A stretch of DNA of 59,429 nucleotides from Ligilactobacillus pabuli (lineage in GTDB: Bacteria; Bacillota; Bacilli; Lactobacillales; Lactobacillaceae). The notes under the pieces were generated by a model that was not told the DNA's origin, did not search any database, and worked only from the letters and a program-made list of their open reading frames with translations. Within the stretch, counting starts at the first letter, position 1. Each line of letters begins with the position of its first letter. The DNA is taken from NCBI RefSeq assembly GCF_022836475.1, contig NZ_BQXH01000007.1:1-59429 (forward strand), in the 5' to 3' direction. Shown here piece after piece: positions 42,361-49,181 of this stretch. A program made the translations under genes and the position numbers.

Positions 42361-42822
42361 TTATTCGTCAGTACTTTGTGATGCGCGTCCTTGTTGCGGC
42401 GCAGGTGTTTGTGTCTCGTTTTGCTCATTATTCTCATTAGTTGAGTCTTGCTGGGCGTCCTCAGTTTGCTCAGCCGAACTTTGTTGTTCTTGGTCATTTT
42501 CGTCCGGTTGTTCACTGGTCTGATCAGCACTGCTGGTTTCAGCGGATGAACTTTGCGCACTATCCACCGCAGATGACTCCTGTTTCTCACTACTTTGATC
42601 GTCTGAACTTTCAGATTGACTAGCAGAACTAGACGAACTAGTCTCTGACTGTGTCACACTTGAACTGCTGGAAACCGAAGACGAACTGGAAACCACAGCC
42701 GTTCTTGGTTTCCCTTCAGCAGAATGCGTGGCAGTATTGACGACCACGTTGGTGGCACCTAAGGCCAAAACTGCTGAGAAAATGGCGAACGGTGTGATCA
42801 AAGGTGCCGTTCGATTAGCCAT
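42361..42822 (-). CDS. Serine/glutamate/glutamine-rich exported low-complexity protein
   Basis: The 153-residue protein begins with a membrane-spanning or signal segment (TPFAIFSAVLALGATNVVV, about 9-28). The remainder (about 40-153) is almost wholly Ser, Gln, Glu, Asp, Asn and Thr, with no aromatic core. It is therefore disordered and probably sits in or crosses the cell wall. There is no LPxTG motif or lipobox. It is first in a two-gene operon with the 41386 membrane protein; AAGGAGGAGAAATTTA precedes the ATG. No fold or function can be given. Confidence 0.75.
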   Translation of the reverse strand: MANRTAPLITPFAIFSAVLALGATNVVVNTATHSAEGKPRTAVVSSSSSVSSSSSVTQSETSSSSSASQSESSDDQSSEKQESSAVDSAQSSSAETSSADQTSEQPDENDQEQQSSAEQTEDAQQDSTNENNEQNETQTPAPQQGRASQSTDE

Positions 42823-42981
42823 TAAATTTCTCCTCCTTTTATTTCAAACGCCAACTAATTTGTTATCGTTAGTCGTTGATGACAAGCTTGCTCCCGTTAC
42901 TTTCAACGGGGTCTTTCCTATTATAGGACAAAATTTACGGAGTACCACACGGAATTACGAATACTTAAGTAAATTTAAATC

Positions 42982-43416
42982 CTATTCAATTCCAGCGGCG
43001 CGACATTTGGCACAGATCCCATAAATTTCAAAACGGTGCCCCTCAATTTTACAGCCAGGCAGTTGTTCTTGGAAATAATCCAGCGGACATTCAGCGAGCT
43101 CAAGCACTGAACCACAATTCCGGCAAATAAAATGATGATGGTGCATCTTACTAAAATCACACTGGTATTTCACGACTGTCCCGCCAGCTTGGCTTTTAGT
43201 TTCAATAATACCAATTTGTTCAAATTCCTTTAAATTCCGGTAAACGGTATTGTAGCTCATTGTGGGATAAATTTCACGCATGTGCTTATCGACTTGCGTC
43301 ACTTCTGTGTATTCATGTTGGTGCTCAGACAGAAATTCTAACAAACTGCGACGCTGTTTCGTCAATTTATACTGATTATTTTTCAAAATTCGCACTGCAT
43401 CAGCAATCACATTCAT
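42982..43416 (-). CDS. Fur-family metalloregulator (Fur/PerR/Zur type)
   Basis: The 144-residue protein has an N-terminal winged helix (KLTKQRRSLLEFLSEH, SYNTVYRNLKEFEQIG) and a metal-binding dimerisation domain with the HHHHFIC region. The two zinc-knuckle pairs are CRNCG and CAKC. Fur, PerR and Zur are hard to tell apart by sequence; the HHHHF cluster fits any of them. An autoregulatory Fur-type box lies at 43431-43445. AAAGGACGTGA precedes the ATG. The gap 42823-42981 shows no gene. Confidence 0.9.
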   Translation of the reverse strand: MNVIADAVRILKNNQYKLTKQRRSLLEFLSEHQHEYTEVTQVDKHMREIYPTMSYNTVYRNLKEFEQIGIIETKSQAGGTVVKYQCDFSKMHHHHFICRNCGSVLELAECPLDYFQEQLPGCKIEGHRFEIYGICAKCRAAGIE

Positions 43417-43430
43417 TCACGTCCTTTAAA

Positions 43431-43445
43431 AAGTAATTATTACTA
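43431..43445. promoter_or_regulatory. Fur/PerR-type box upstream of the regulator gene
   Basis: AAGTAAT-T-ATTACTA is a 7-1-7 inverted repeat (6 of 7 pairs) of the type bound by Fur-family regulators. It lies 15 bp ahead of the start codon, consistent with autoregulation. Confidence 0.55.
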
Positions 43446-43592
43446 CTTAACATCCTAGCACGAAACAGAACCAAATCACAGAGCGAAGGTAGATCCACGA
43501 TTTCTGTTGGTCCATTTTTGCTGAAAAAATAAGCCTACCCAATTCAATGAATAGACTTAAAGCTTTAATTTAACGTGAAAGTAAACTTTTTC

Positions 43593-43739
43593 TTAAAGAT
43601 ATTTTTTATCTTTTCTGGAATTAACCATGGCTTCTGCTAAATCAAGTTTAATATCTTCAACATGTGATATCCTTGCAAATTCTGGATCTTTCATGGACTC
43701 TTTCATAATATCATCAATTTTAACGTTATTATTCTTCAT
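43593..43739 (-). CDS. Small protein resembling the start of a HigA-type antitoxin
   Basis: The 48-residue minus-strand frame reads MKNNNVKIDDIMKESMKDPE, then FARISHVEDIKLDLAEAMVN and SRKDKKYL. The pattern of a DPEF motif, two helices and an R-K-D-K segment is that seen just before the helix-turn-helix in HigA-type XRE antitoxins. Here the frame ends where the DNA-binding helices would start. A weak GGACGG site precedes the ATG. It lies 18 bp after the guanylate-kinase homologue and could be co-transcribed. It may be a truncated antitoxin rather than a functional gene. Confidence 0.4.
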   Translation of the reverse strand: MKNNNVKIDDIMKESMKDPEFARISHVEDIKLDLAEAMVNSRKDKKYL

Positions 43740-43757
43740 AACTTTCCGTCCATCATT

Positions 43758-44345
43758 TTATTCGCCCACAGATTCCTCGGTCGTCTCTGGCTGCCAGCCC
43801 ACCTGAGTGAGCCAGGCCGCTAAGAAATGTTTCGTTTGTTCCCAGTCATCATTTACCATGCTATGTGCCTGTTGTTCTAAAGCTTGTGGCAATTTTAAAT
43901 CACGTTGCGCTTCTTGACTCGCTAACCGCTTTTTGATCAAAGCCGCACTATCCCCACGGCTTTCCAACCGTTGCAGTTGTTTTTGCTGGTCAGCCGTTTT
44001 TAAGTATAAGACTAACGTTTCCGCCGGCATTTGCTCCAAATATGAACAGGCTCCTTGCGAATCCAACACGATCACAGCCCAATCATTTTGTTCCCAGGCG
44101 CGGTGCAAGCCCTCAACGGATGAACCATATTTTTTATCATCATAATCCACGAATTCTAAATAGTGGTTTTGCGCAAATGATTCTTCACTTTCAAAGTAAT
44201 AATCCCGACCGTCTTCTTCCCCCAAACGTTTGGGGCGGGTCGTATGCGTCAAAATTTTGGCCATTTTGTACTGATCTGTTAAGTAGTTGCGGACAGTTGT
44301 CTTGCCTGTTCCCGGTGCTCCACTGATCACTACCACATGCTTCAT
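43758..44345 (-). CDS. Guanylate-kinase-like nucleotide kinase
   Basis: The 195-residue protein has the P-loop SGAPGTGKTTVRNYL (about 8-22) and the GMP-binding segment HTTRPKRLGEEDGRDYYFES (about 34-53), with FVDYDDKKYGSSVEGL after it, as in guanylate kinases. The C-terminal lid region (RLESRGDSAALIKKRLASQE) is present. It may be an additional paralogue instead of the essential Gmk, because essential Gmk usually sits with rpoZ and this gene stands alone. GAGGAGGAAGATGGG precedes the ATG. Confidence 0.82.
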   Translation of the reverse strand: MKHVVVISGAPGTGKTTVRNYLTDQYKMAKILTHTTRPKRLGEEDGRDYYFESEESFAQNHYLEFVDYDDKKYGSSVEGLHRAWEQNDWAVIVLDSQGACSYLEQMPAETLVLYLKTADQQKQLQRLESRGDSAALIKKRLASQEAQRDLKLPQALEQQAHSMVNDDWEQTKHFLAAWLTQVGWQPETTEESVGE

Positions 44346-44655
44346 CCCATCTTCCTCCTCATGCTTTTAGTCGTGTTCCTTCAATCTGTTATTTTTATCA
44401 ATTCTACCATTGTCGCTCCAAACTGCCTACCATTATCCCCCAAAAAGCAGGACTTTCCGGTCAAATTTGCCAGCGGACGGTTCTTATTCAGCCAGTTCGC
44501 CACCAAAGTTTCCAAAAATCTCTAATTTTTCTTTAATATTGCAAAAGTTTATGTTATAACCTTAGATATAGTAAATTTCAAATTTTCAGCGGCGAACTAA
44601 TGTTATTCTAATTTTGTTGCGTCCAGACGAAAAATTTGATGGGAGGCAGAGTTTT

Positions 44656-46053
44656 ATGAGTTTAAGAGAACGCGTGACCCGCAAAGAGGATCTCGCTCGC
44701 TACTTGGATCAAGACCAGAAATTTGACAAAACTCTCGGTTCTTCCGACCTGATCGCCATGGGCGTTGGGGCGGTTATCGGAACCGGGATTTTCATCTTAC
44801 CTGGGACAGTAGCAGCGGTACATAGTGGGCCCGCCATCGTTTTATCATTTGTCATTGCAGCCTTGGTCTGTTCGACCGCTGCGATGTGTTACGCCGAATT
44901 TTCATCGGCATTGCCAATTGCCGGGAGTGCCTATTCTTTTGGAAATGTCATTTTCGGTGAAGGTGTTGGCTGGTTTTTAGGCTGGTCCTTAATTTTGGAA
45001 TACATGCTGGCCGTGGCAGCTGTTTCCACCGGTTTTGCTTCATATTTTAATTCGTTTATTGCGGGCTTTGGGCTCCAGATCCCCCATTTTTTGAATGGTC
45101 CATTTGACCCCAGTCACGGCACCTACTTTAACATCGTTGCCTTTTTGATCGTCTGGGTGATTTATCTCCTATTATCACGCGGTGTGTCAACTTCGATGAA
45201 AATTAATAACCTGATGGTCGTCATTAAAATTGCCATTATTATTTTATTCTTACTGGTTGGTATCTTCTATATTAAACCAACTAACTGGACACCATTTGCC
45301 CCATTTGGCACGAAAGGTGTCTTCACCGGTGCTTCACTGGTCTTCTTTGCCTACTTAGGTTTTGACTCTGTTTCGGCTGCCGCCGCGGAAGTGAAACAAC
45401 CAGAAAAGAACATGCCTCGTGGGATCATCGGAACTTTAGTAGTTTGTACCCTCTTGTACATCTTGGTTTCAGTCGTTCTAACTGGGATGGTTAAATATAC
45501 TAAATTGAATGTCGGTAATCCTGTCGCTTTTGCCCTGCAGTTAGCTCACCAAAATTGGTTCGCAGGTGTCATCTCGATTGGCGCGATGCTTGGCATGTTC
45601 ACGATGATGGTTTCGATGATTTACAGTTCCTCACGTTTGATCTACTCAATTGGTCGTGACGGACTATTCCCCGCCTTTTTGGGTAAAATCAACGAAAAAA
45701 CTCACATGCCCAGTCACAGTATGCTAGGGGTCACGATCATCATTAGTTTGACCGGAAGTATGTTATCGCTAGACCAGCTGACTAACTTGGTTAACATCGG
45801 AACATTGATGGCCTTTACTTTTGTTTCGGCCGGGATCATCCCCTTGCGTAGACGAAAAGACATCCCGAATGAGGGTGGCTTCAAGGTACCTTTCTACCCG
45901 GTCTTGCCAATCATTTCCGTCCTGCTGTGCATCTTCATGTTGACGCAGCTCTCGGGCGAAACTTGGTTAATGTTCCTAGTTTGGCTAGCCATTGGAATCG
46001 TAATTTACTTCAGTTACGGTATCAAACACAGCCAGTTAAATCATCAAAAATAA
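44656..46053 (+). CDS. APC-family amino acid permease
   Basis: The 465-residue protein has about 12 hydrophobic segments. The substrate-site signature GVGAVIGTGIFILPGTVAA lies in helix 1, followed by AMCYAEFSSALPIAGSAYSF. It resembles the cationic-amino-acid or broad-specificity permeases of the YfnA/CAT type. The substrate cannot be fixed. Start ATG 44656 has GGAGG nine bases upstream; the frame extends further 5' without a site. A strong terminator lies at 46062-46101. The 310-bp leader (44346-44655) shows no riboswitch or T-box that I recognise. Confidence 0.9.
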   Translation: MSLRERVTRKEDLARYLDQDQKFDKTLGSSDLIAMGVGAVIGTGIFILPGTVAAVHSGPAIVLSFVIAALVCSTAAMCYAEFSSALPIAGSAYSFGNVIFGEGVGWFLGWSLILEYMLAVAAVSTGFASYFNSFIAGFGLQIPHFLNGPFDPSHGTYFNIVAFLIVWVIYLLLSRGVSTSMKINNLMVVIKIAIIILFLLVGIFYIKPTNWTPFAPFGTKGVFTGASLVFFAYLGFDSVSAAAAEVKQPEKNMPRGIIGTLVVCTLLYILVSVVLTGMVKYTKLNVGNPVAFALQLAHQNWFAGVISIGAMLGMFTMMVSMIYSSSRLIYSIGRDGLFPAFLGKINEKTHMPSHSMLGVTIIISLTGSMLSLDQLTNLVNIGTLMAFTFVSAGIIPLRRRKDIPNEGGFKVPFYPVLPIISVLLCIFMLTQLSGETWLMFLVWLAIGIVIYFSYGIKHSQLNHQK

Positions 46054-46061
46054 TCGTTATC

Positions 46062-46101
46062 AAAAAGATGCCAGCGCAAAACGTCGCTGACATCTTTTTT
46101 G
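46062..46101 (+). terminator. Terminator of the amino acid permease gene
   Basis: AAAAAGATGCCAGCG pairs with CGCTGACATCTTTTTT around a short loop; right arm ends in T6. Confidence 0.9.
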
Positions 46102-46129
46102 TCTAAATTAAGTTGGTGGTGTGATTGCT

Positions 46130-46385
46130 GACACTAGTTTACCAAACTTGGGGTGGCTTTCGTGATTGCTAACCCTGTTTCGGCATACTTGGGGCGGCTT
46201 TCCCGATTGCTAACCCTGTTTCGTCAAACTTGGAGCGGCTTTCGTGATTGCTAACCTTGTTTTGGCATAACAGCGACCGCATTTCTTCTTGCGAACGTTG
46301 TTTCCGCATAACAGCGACCGCATTCTCATTTGCGAACTCTGTTTCGGCATAACAACGACCGCATTCCGACACAGTCAGCGCTAAC
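46130..46385. repeat. 41-bp tandem hairpin arrays, families G and H in one block
   Basis: Family G units (TTGGGGCGGCTTTC, then GATTGCTAACCCTGTTTC) have GATTGC at 46164, 46205 and 46246. Family H units (GCATAACAGCGACCGCATT) start at 46265, 46306 and 46347. Periods are 41 bp throughout. The common segment CGGCATA of family G (46181) falls exactly two periods before its counterpart in H, so the change of family is in register. Arms are GGGG/CCC in G and CGCA/TGCG in H. The array ends 9 bp before the VOC gene stop. Confidence 0.9.
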
Positions 46386-46393
46386 TCACACCC

Positions 46394-46777
46394 CTACACC
46401 GTGAGTTCCAATTGATTTCCTTCTGGATCACAAACGACGCTTTCGTAATAACCATCGCCCGTTGTCCGCGGGCCGCTCAGATGCTCATAACCAGCAGCTG
46501 CTAATTTGGTAGTCAGTTCGTCGACCGCTTGCTTTGAACCTAGCGCAAAAGCGAGGTGCATGTAGCCGACTGGATAACCTGCCGGCCGCTCCAGATTCAA
46601 GTCTTCCCTGGTCCCAACTTCTAAGCGCGCGCCATCCGGAAAACTTAAGAAATAAGAAGAAAAAGTGGTCTGCTCATTATGATACTTGGCGGAGCGCTGA
46701 GCCCCAAAAAATTGCTCGTAAAACTCAACAGTTGCTTCCAAATCAGTCACAAACAAGCCGACATGTTCAATTTTCAT
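46394..46777 (-). CDS. VOC-family (glyoxalase/dioxygenase fold) protein
   Basis: The 127-residue protein has the paired beta-alpha-beta modules of the VOC superfamily: KIEHVGLFVTDLEATVEFYE, GYMHLAFALGSKQAVDEL and YYESVVCDPEGNQLELTV. Metal-ligand positions (His5, a Glu in LEVG, His74, Glu124) resemble glyoxalase I. Activity as lactoylglutathione lyase is not proven. It is 15 bp after the 46793 gene on the same strand, so both may be transcribed together. GGGAGGAGCCACAG precedes the ATG. Confidence 0.85.
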   Translation of the reverse strand: MKIEHVGLFVTDLEATVEFYEQFFGAQRSAKYHNEQTTFSSYFLSFPDGARLEVGTREDLNLERPAGYPVGYMHLAFALGSKQAVDELTTKLAAAGYEHLSGPRTTGDGYYESVVCDPEGNQLELTV

Positions 46778-46792
46778 CTGTGGCTCCTCCCA

Positions 46793-47434
46793 CTATTTCT
46801 TCTTCCGTAATGTCATTTTTGGCTGGTGGTCATTTGAACCAAACAATCCAGTAAGAATGTCTAACATCTTTTTGTCATTGCTGTCTAGCACATCCATCGC
46901 GTCAAGTTCCTTTAAACTAGCGTACTGCTCTTTCATCATCGTAACTTCTTCTGGAGGAGCCTGTTGCAACATTTTTTGTCCCGCCTCACCTTTCAAAGCT
47001 GCCACTGTTTCGTCAGGAATTTCATCCACAAAGTCTGGAACATCATAGTCATCATCATCGAGCATCATGGTCCCGTCAATGACTCCTTTGACCAGGGCTG
47101 AACTGTTGTTAAGATAATGTAGTTCTTTGTCCAAGAAAATCATGTAATTTACAAAAACGGGACCAACTATCCCGGCACCATCGGCTCCCATTTGAAAACT
47201 ACTTCTAAAGTCAAAGCCAATAATTTCACTCGTCACCTGTCTGGTCCAACGCTTCGGTGTCCGACCATGAACGCCATAAGCGATGCCCGTAAAGCCTTGA
47301 ATCAGTTCTAAGATATTTTCTTCTTCGATAAAGTCACACAATGGTTTGCCATATGTAGACTTGGCAAACTGGCTGACATTTTGTTTGGCCTCTTCTTGCA
47401 AACGATTATAAACTTGGTCATTAACTTCTTTCAC
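46793..47434 (-). CDS. Unrecognised cytoplasmic protein
   Basis: The 213-residue soluble product has no signal peptide or membrane segment. It contains IYGVHGRTPKRWTRQV-like (actual IAYGVHGRTPKRWTRQV) and GFDFRSSFQMGADGAGIVG, an acidic stretch (LDDDDYDVPDFVDEIPDE, about 125-142) and a Lys-rich tail. I cannot place it in a family. Start is GTG at 47434, with AAAGGATG seven bases before it. It is followed by the VOC gene after 15 bp. Confidence 0.7.
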   Translation of the reverse strand: MKEVNDQVYNRLQEEAKQNVSQFAKSTYGKPLCDFIEEENILELIQGFTGIAYGVHGRTPKRWTRQVTSEIIGFDFRSSFQMGADGAGIVGPVFVNYMIFLDKELHYLNNSSALVKGVIDGTMMLDDDDYDVPDFVDEIPDETVAALKGEAGQKMLQQAPPEEVTMMKEQYASLKELDAMDVLDSNDKKMLDILTGLFGSNDHQPKMTLRKKK

Positions 47435-47518
47435 TACCGTTCATCCTTTCGTACTGCTCTTAGTCTAAGGATACCAAATTTTAGCTTGCATGCGAACCCT
47501 TAGCGGATTTTTTGCCCA

Positions 47519-47556
47519 AAGAAAAAACGCATCTGAAATTTTAGATACGTTTTTTA
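47519..47556 (-). terminator. Terminator of yefM-yoeB (bidirectional)
   Basis: AAAAAACG-ATCT pairs with AGAT-CGTTTTTT around an 8-nt loop. It overlaps the yoeB stop codon on the minus strand. Confidence 0.88.
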
Positions 47557-47811
47557 ATAGTGATCACGGACCGATAAAATATACATCGTATCGTTTTCAA
47601 TCTGATATATTAGGCGATGTTCTTGGGTGATTCTTCTTGAACAAGTGTTTGTCAGCTCGTACTTTAACGGTTCTGGCTTACCAATCCCCTCAAATGGGTG
47701 CCGATCAATATCCTCAACTAATTTATTAATTCGCTTGATTGTCCGTTTATCATTTTGCTGATGCCAGTACATATAGTCGTCCCATGCATCATCAGTCCAC
47801 GCTTTAATCAT
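47554..47811 (-). CDS. yoeB: YoeB/Txe-type mRNA interferase toxin
   Basis: The 85-residue protein is a YoeB-family ribosome-dependent mRNA endonuclease: AWTDDAWDDYMYWHQQNDK, EGIGKPEPLKYELT (catalytic Glu region), SRRITQEHRLIYQIEND and the C-terminal RDHY with the catalytic His-Tyr. The residue before SRRI is Cys where the family usually has Trp (WSRRI). Length is normal. The start overlaps the antitoxin gene by 8 bp, coupling translation. Confidence 0.92.
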   Translation of the reverse strand: MIKAWTDDAWDDYMYWHQQNDKRTIKRINKLVEDIDRHPFEGIGKPEPLKYELTNTCSRRITQEHRLIYQIENDTMYILSVRDHY

Positions 47812-48070
47812 TAGGTTTTATCAACTCATGCTGTTTAGTTTTTCCTGCGGTTATTTGCTCTTTCCCGCGTCGGATTTTATCCATCAATGTCGGATTACTC
47901 ATAATTCTTAGTGTTTCAATCATGCTATCGTAATCTCTTTTTGACATTAGCACAGCCGCATCATCAGCATTATCACGGTTGGTCACTAACAAAGTAGTGG
48001 CGTCGTCATTAACCTGTTGTAAATAGCTCCTTAAATTTTTACGTAGTACAGAATAAGATACAGCCTCCAT
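47804..48070 (-). CDS. yefM: YefM/Phd-type antitoxin
   Basis: The 88-residue antitoxin has an N-terminal Phd/YefM DNA-binding domain (AVSYSVLRKNLRSYLQQVND, LLVTNRDNADDAAVLMSKRD) and a disordered Lys-rich C-terminus that wraps the toxin. With YoeB it should repress its own promoter through the TGTACA-containing palindrome just upstream (48098-48121). GGAAGGGGCTGAGTTC precedes the ATG. Confidence 0.92.
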   Translation of the reverse strand: MEAVSYSVLRKNLRSYLQQVNDDATTLLVTNRDNADDAAVLMSKRDYDSMIETLRIMSNPTLMDKIRRGKEQITAGKTKQHELIKPND

Positions 48071-48097
48071 GAACTCAGCCCCTTCCTTTTACAGGCT

Positions 48098-48121
48098 AAT
48101 TGTACAACATACTGTACAATT
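48098..48121 (-). promoter_or_regulatory. yefM-yoeB operator
   Basis: AATTGTACA-ACATAC-TGTACAATT is a perfect 9-bp inverted repeat with TGTACA-like cores. The YefM-YoeB complex of E. coli is known to bind TGTACA palindromes, so the assignment is well supported. Confidence 0.8.
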
Positions 48122-48159
48122 AAACAAGCGGAGAAATCACAATAATTAAAAAAAGTTAC

Positions 48160-48188
48160 AAAAAATCCCCGGCACACTTTCCGAGGAG
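48160..48188 (-). terminator. Terminator of ribU
   Basis: On the minus strand CTCCTCGG pairs with CCGGGGA and is followed by T6. Confidence 0.75.
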
Positions 48189-48199
48189 TTGCTTGTTAT

Positions 48200-48793
48200 T
48201 TATGATAAGTGAGCAGCTCTTAAATTCGCTGCTTTATTAGCTAACCAGCCGTGCATCTTGCTGTAAGCCACTGCGAAGACGGCAATCACTGAAACGCCCT
48301 TGATCAAGTTGAATGGTACCACGCCGTACAAGACCATCTTGCTAATTGGCATTGAAAGCTTCATTCCTAAAGAAGAAATGTAAGCTGGCATGATAAAGGC
48401 AACATTTCCAATCGCTAAAGCAACTGTTAAAGTCACCGTTCCGACTAGTCCGGCTAATAAGTAGTCTTGGACTCGTGGATTATCCTTGCCCTTCAAAATC
48501 AGATAGACCGGCAAGCAAATTGCCAAGGTCGACACGAATTCGGTCGAAGCGTCAATGAAGTTCGGCAATGAGACACCGGAAATTACAAAGAACAACAACG
48601 TCCGAATCAAGCTGATCCCTAACCCGCCCCAAATACCTAAGGCAAAAAAGCCTAGCAAGACGGGAACATCAGCAAATTCAATTTTAAGATATGGGACCAG
48701 CGGAATAATTGGAAAGGCAATAAACCGTAAGAGATATGAAACTCCTGCTAAAGCCGCTGCGATGACCCACTTCTTGATTGAACTATTTTTCAT
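48200..48793 (-). CDS. ribU: Riboflavin ECF transporter S component RibU
   Basis: The 197-residue membrane protein has six hydrophobic helices of the RibU family, including AAALAGVSYLLRFIAFPIIP, LKIEFADVPVLLGFFALG and GKGD-like KGKDNPRV. It binds riboflavin and uses the shared EcfAA'T module, encoded elsewhere, for uptake. A complete FMN riboswitch (48846-49027) upstream confirms the vitamin. AGGAGG lies seven bases before the ATG. Confidence 0.93.
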   Translation of the reverse strand: MKNSSIKKWVIAAALAGVSYLLRFIAFPIIPLVPYLKIEFADVPVLLGFFALGIWGGLGISLIRTLLFFVISGVSLPNFIDASTEFVSTLAICLPVYLILKGKDNPRVQDYLLAGLVGTVTLTVALAIGNVAFIMPAYISSLGMKLSMPISKMVLYGVVPFNLIKGVSVIAVFAVAYSKMHGWLANKAANLRAAHLS

Positions 48794-48845
48794 GATGAAA
48801 CCCTCCTAAAATTTTAGAGGTCTATCTTCAATGACAATTTAGCAA

Positions 48846-49027
48846 ATAAAAAGCCCTGCTACCACTTTTCAGGGTAACAGAGCGCATTTGTATTTACCAA
48901 ATCACTCTATCTTCTTTCATCCAGACTTTACTGTCGGTCTCGGATTTTCACCAAGTCAACCTCATCCGAAGATAAGGGTCGCGGACTATCACCGCCGGTC
49001 GGGAATTTCACCCTGCCCTGAAGATAA
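48846..49027 (-). promoter_or_regulatory. FMN riboswitch (RFN element) with terminator platform
   Basis: Read on the minus strand, 49027 to 48909 has the RFN hallmarks: AGGGCAGGGTGAAATTCCCG, ACCGGCGGTGATAGTCCGCG, TTGGTGAAAATCCGAGACCG and ACAGTAAAGTCTGGATGAAA, then GAAGATA. After it, 48886 to 48846 folds into a hairpin (CCCTG / CAGGG with extra pairs) followed by CTTTTTATTT. FMN binding should therefore end transcription before ribU. Confidence 0.95.
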
Positions 49028-49181
49028 ACCATATTTTCTTCACTTCTTATTTTAGCACCAGCCTCGCGGGCATGCAAGCGATTAATTGACTTAAAAAATT
49101 CACGGCTTATTGCCTGAAGAAATCGGCAACATGGGTTATAATTGCTGGTAACGATAATTTTAACCAAGAAGGGATCTTACT

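Noticed and set aside
43475-43495. Further copy of the dispersed palindromic element
   Set aside because: Only about 15 bases (AAATCACAGAGCGAAG) match the element's end block; too short to call.
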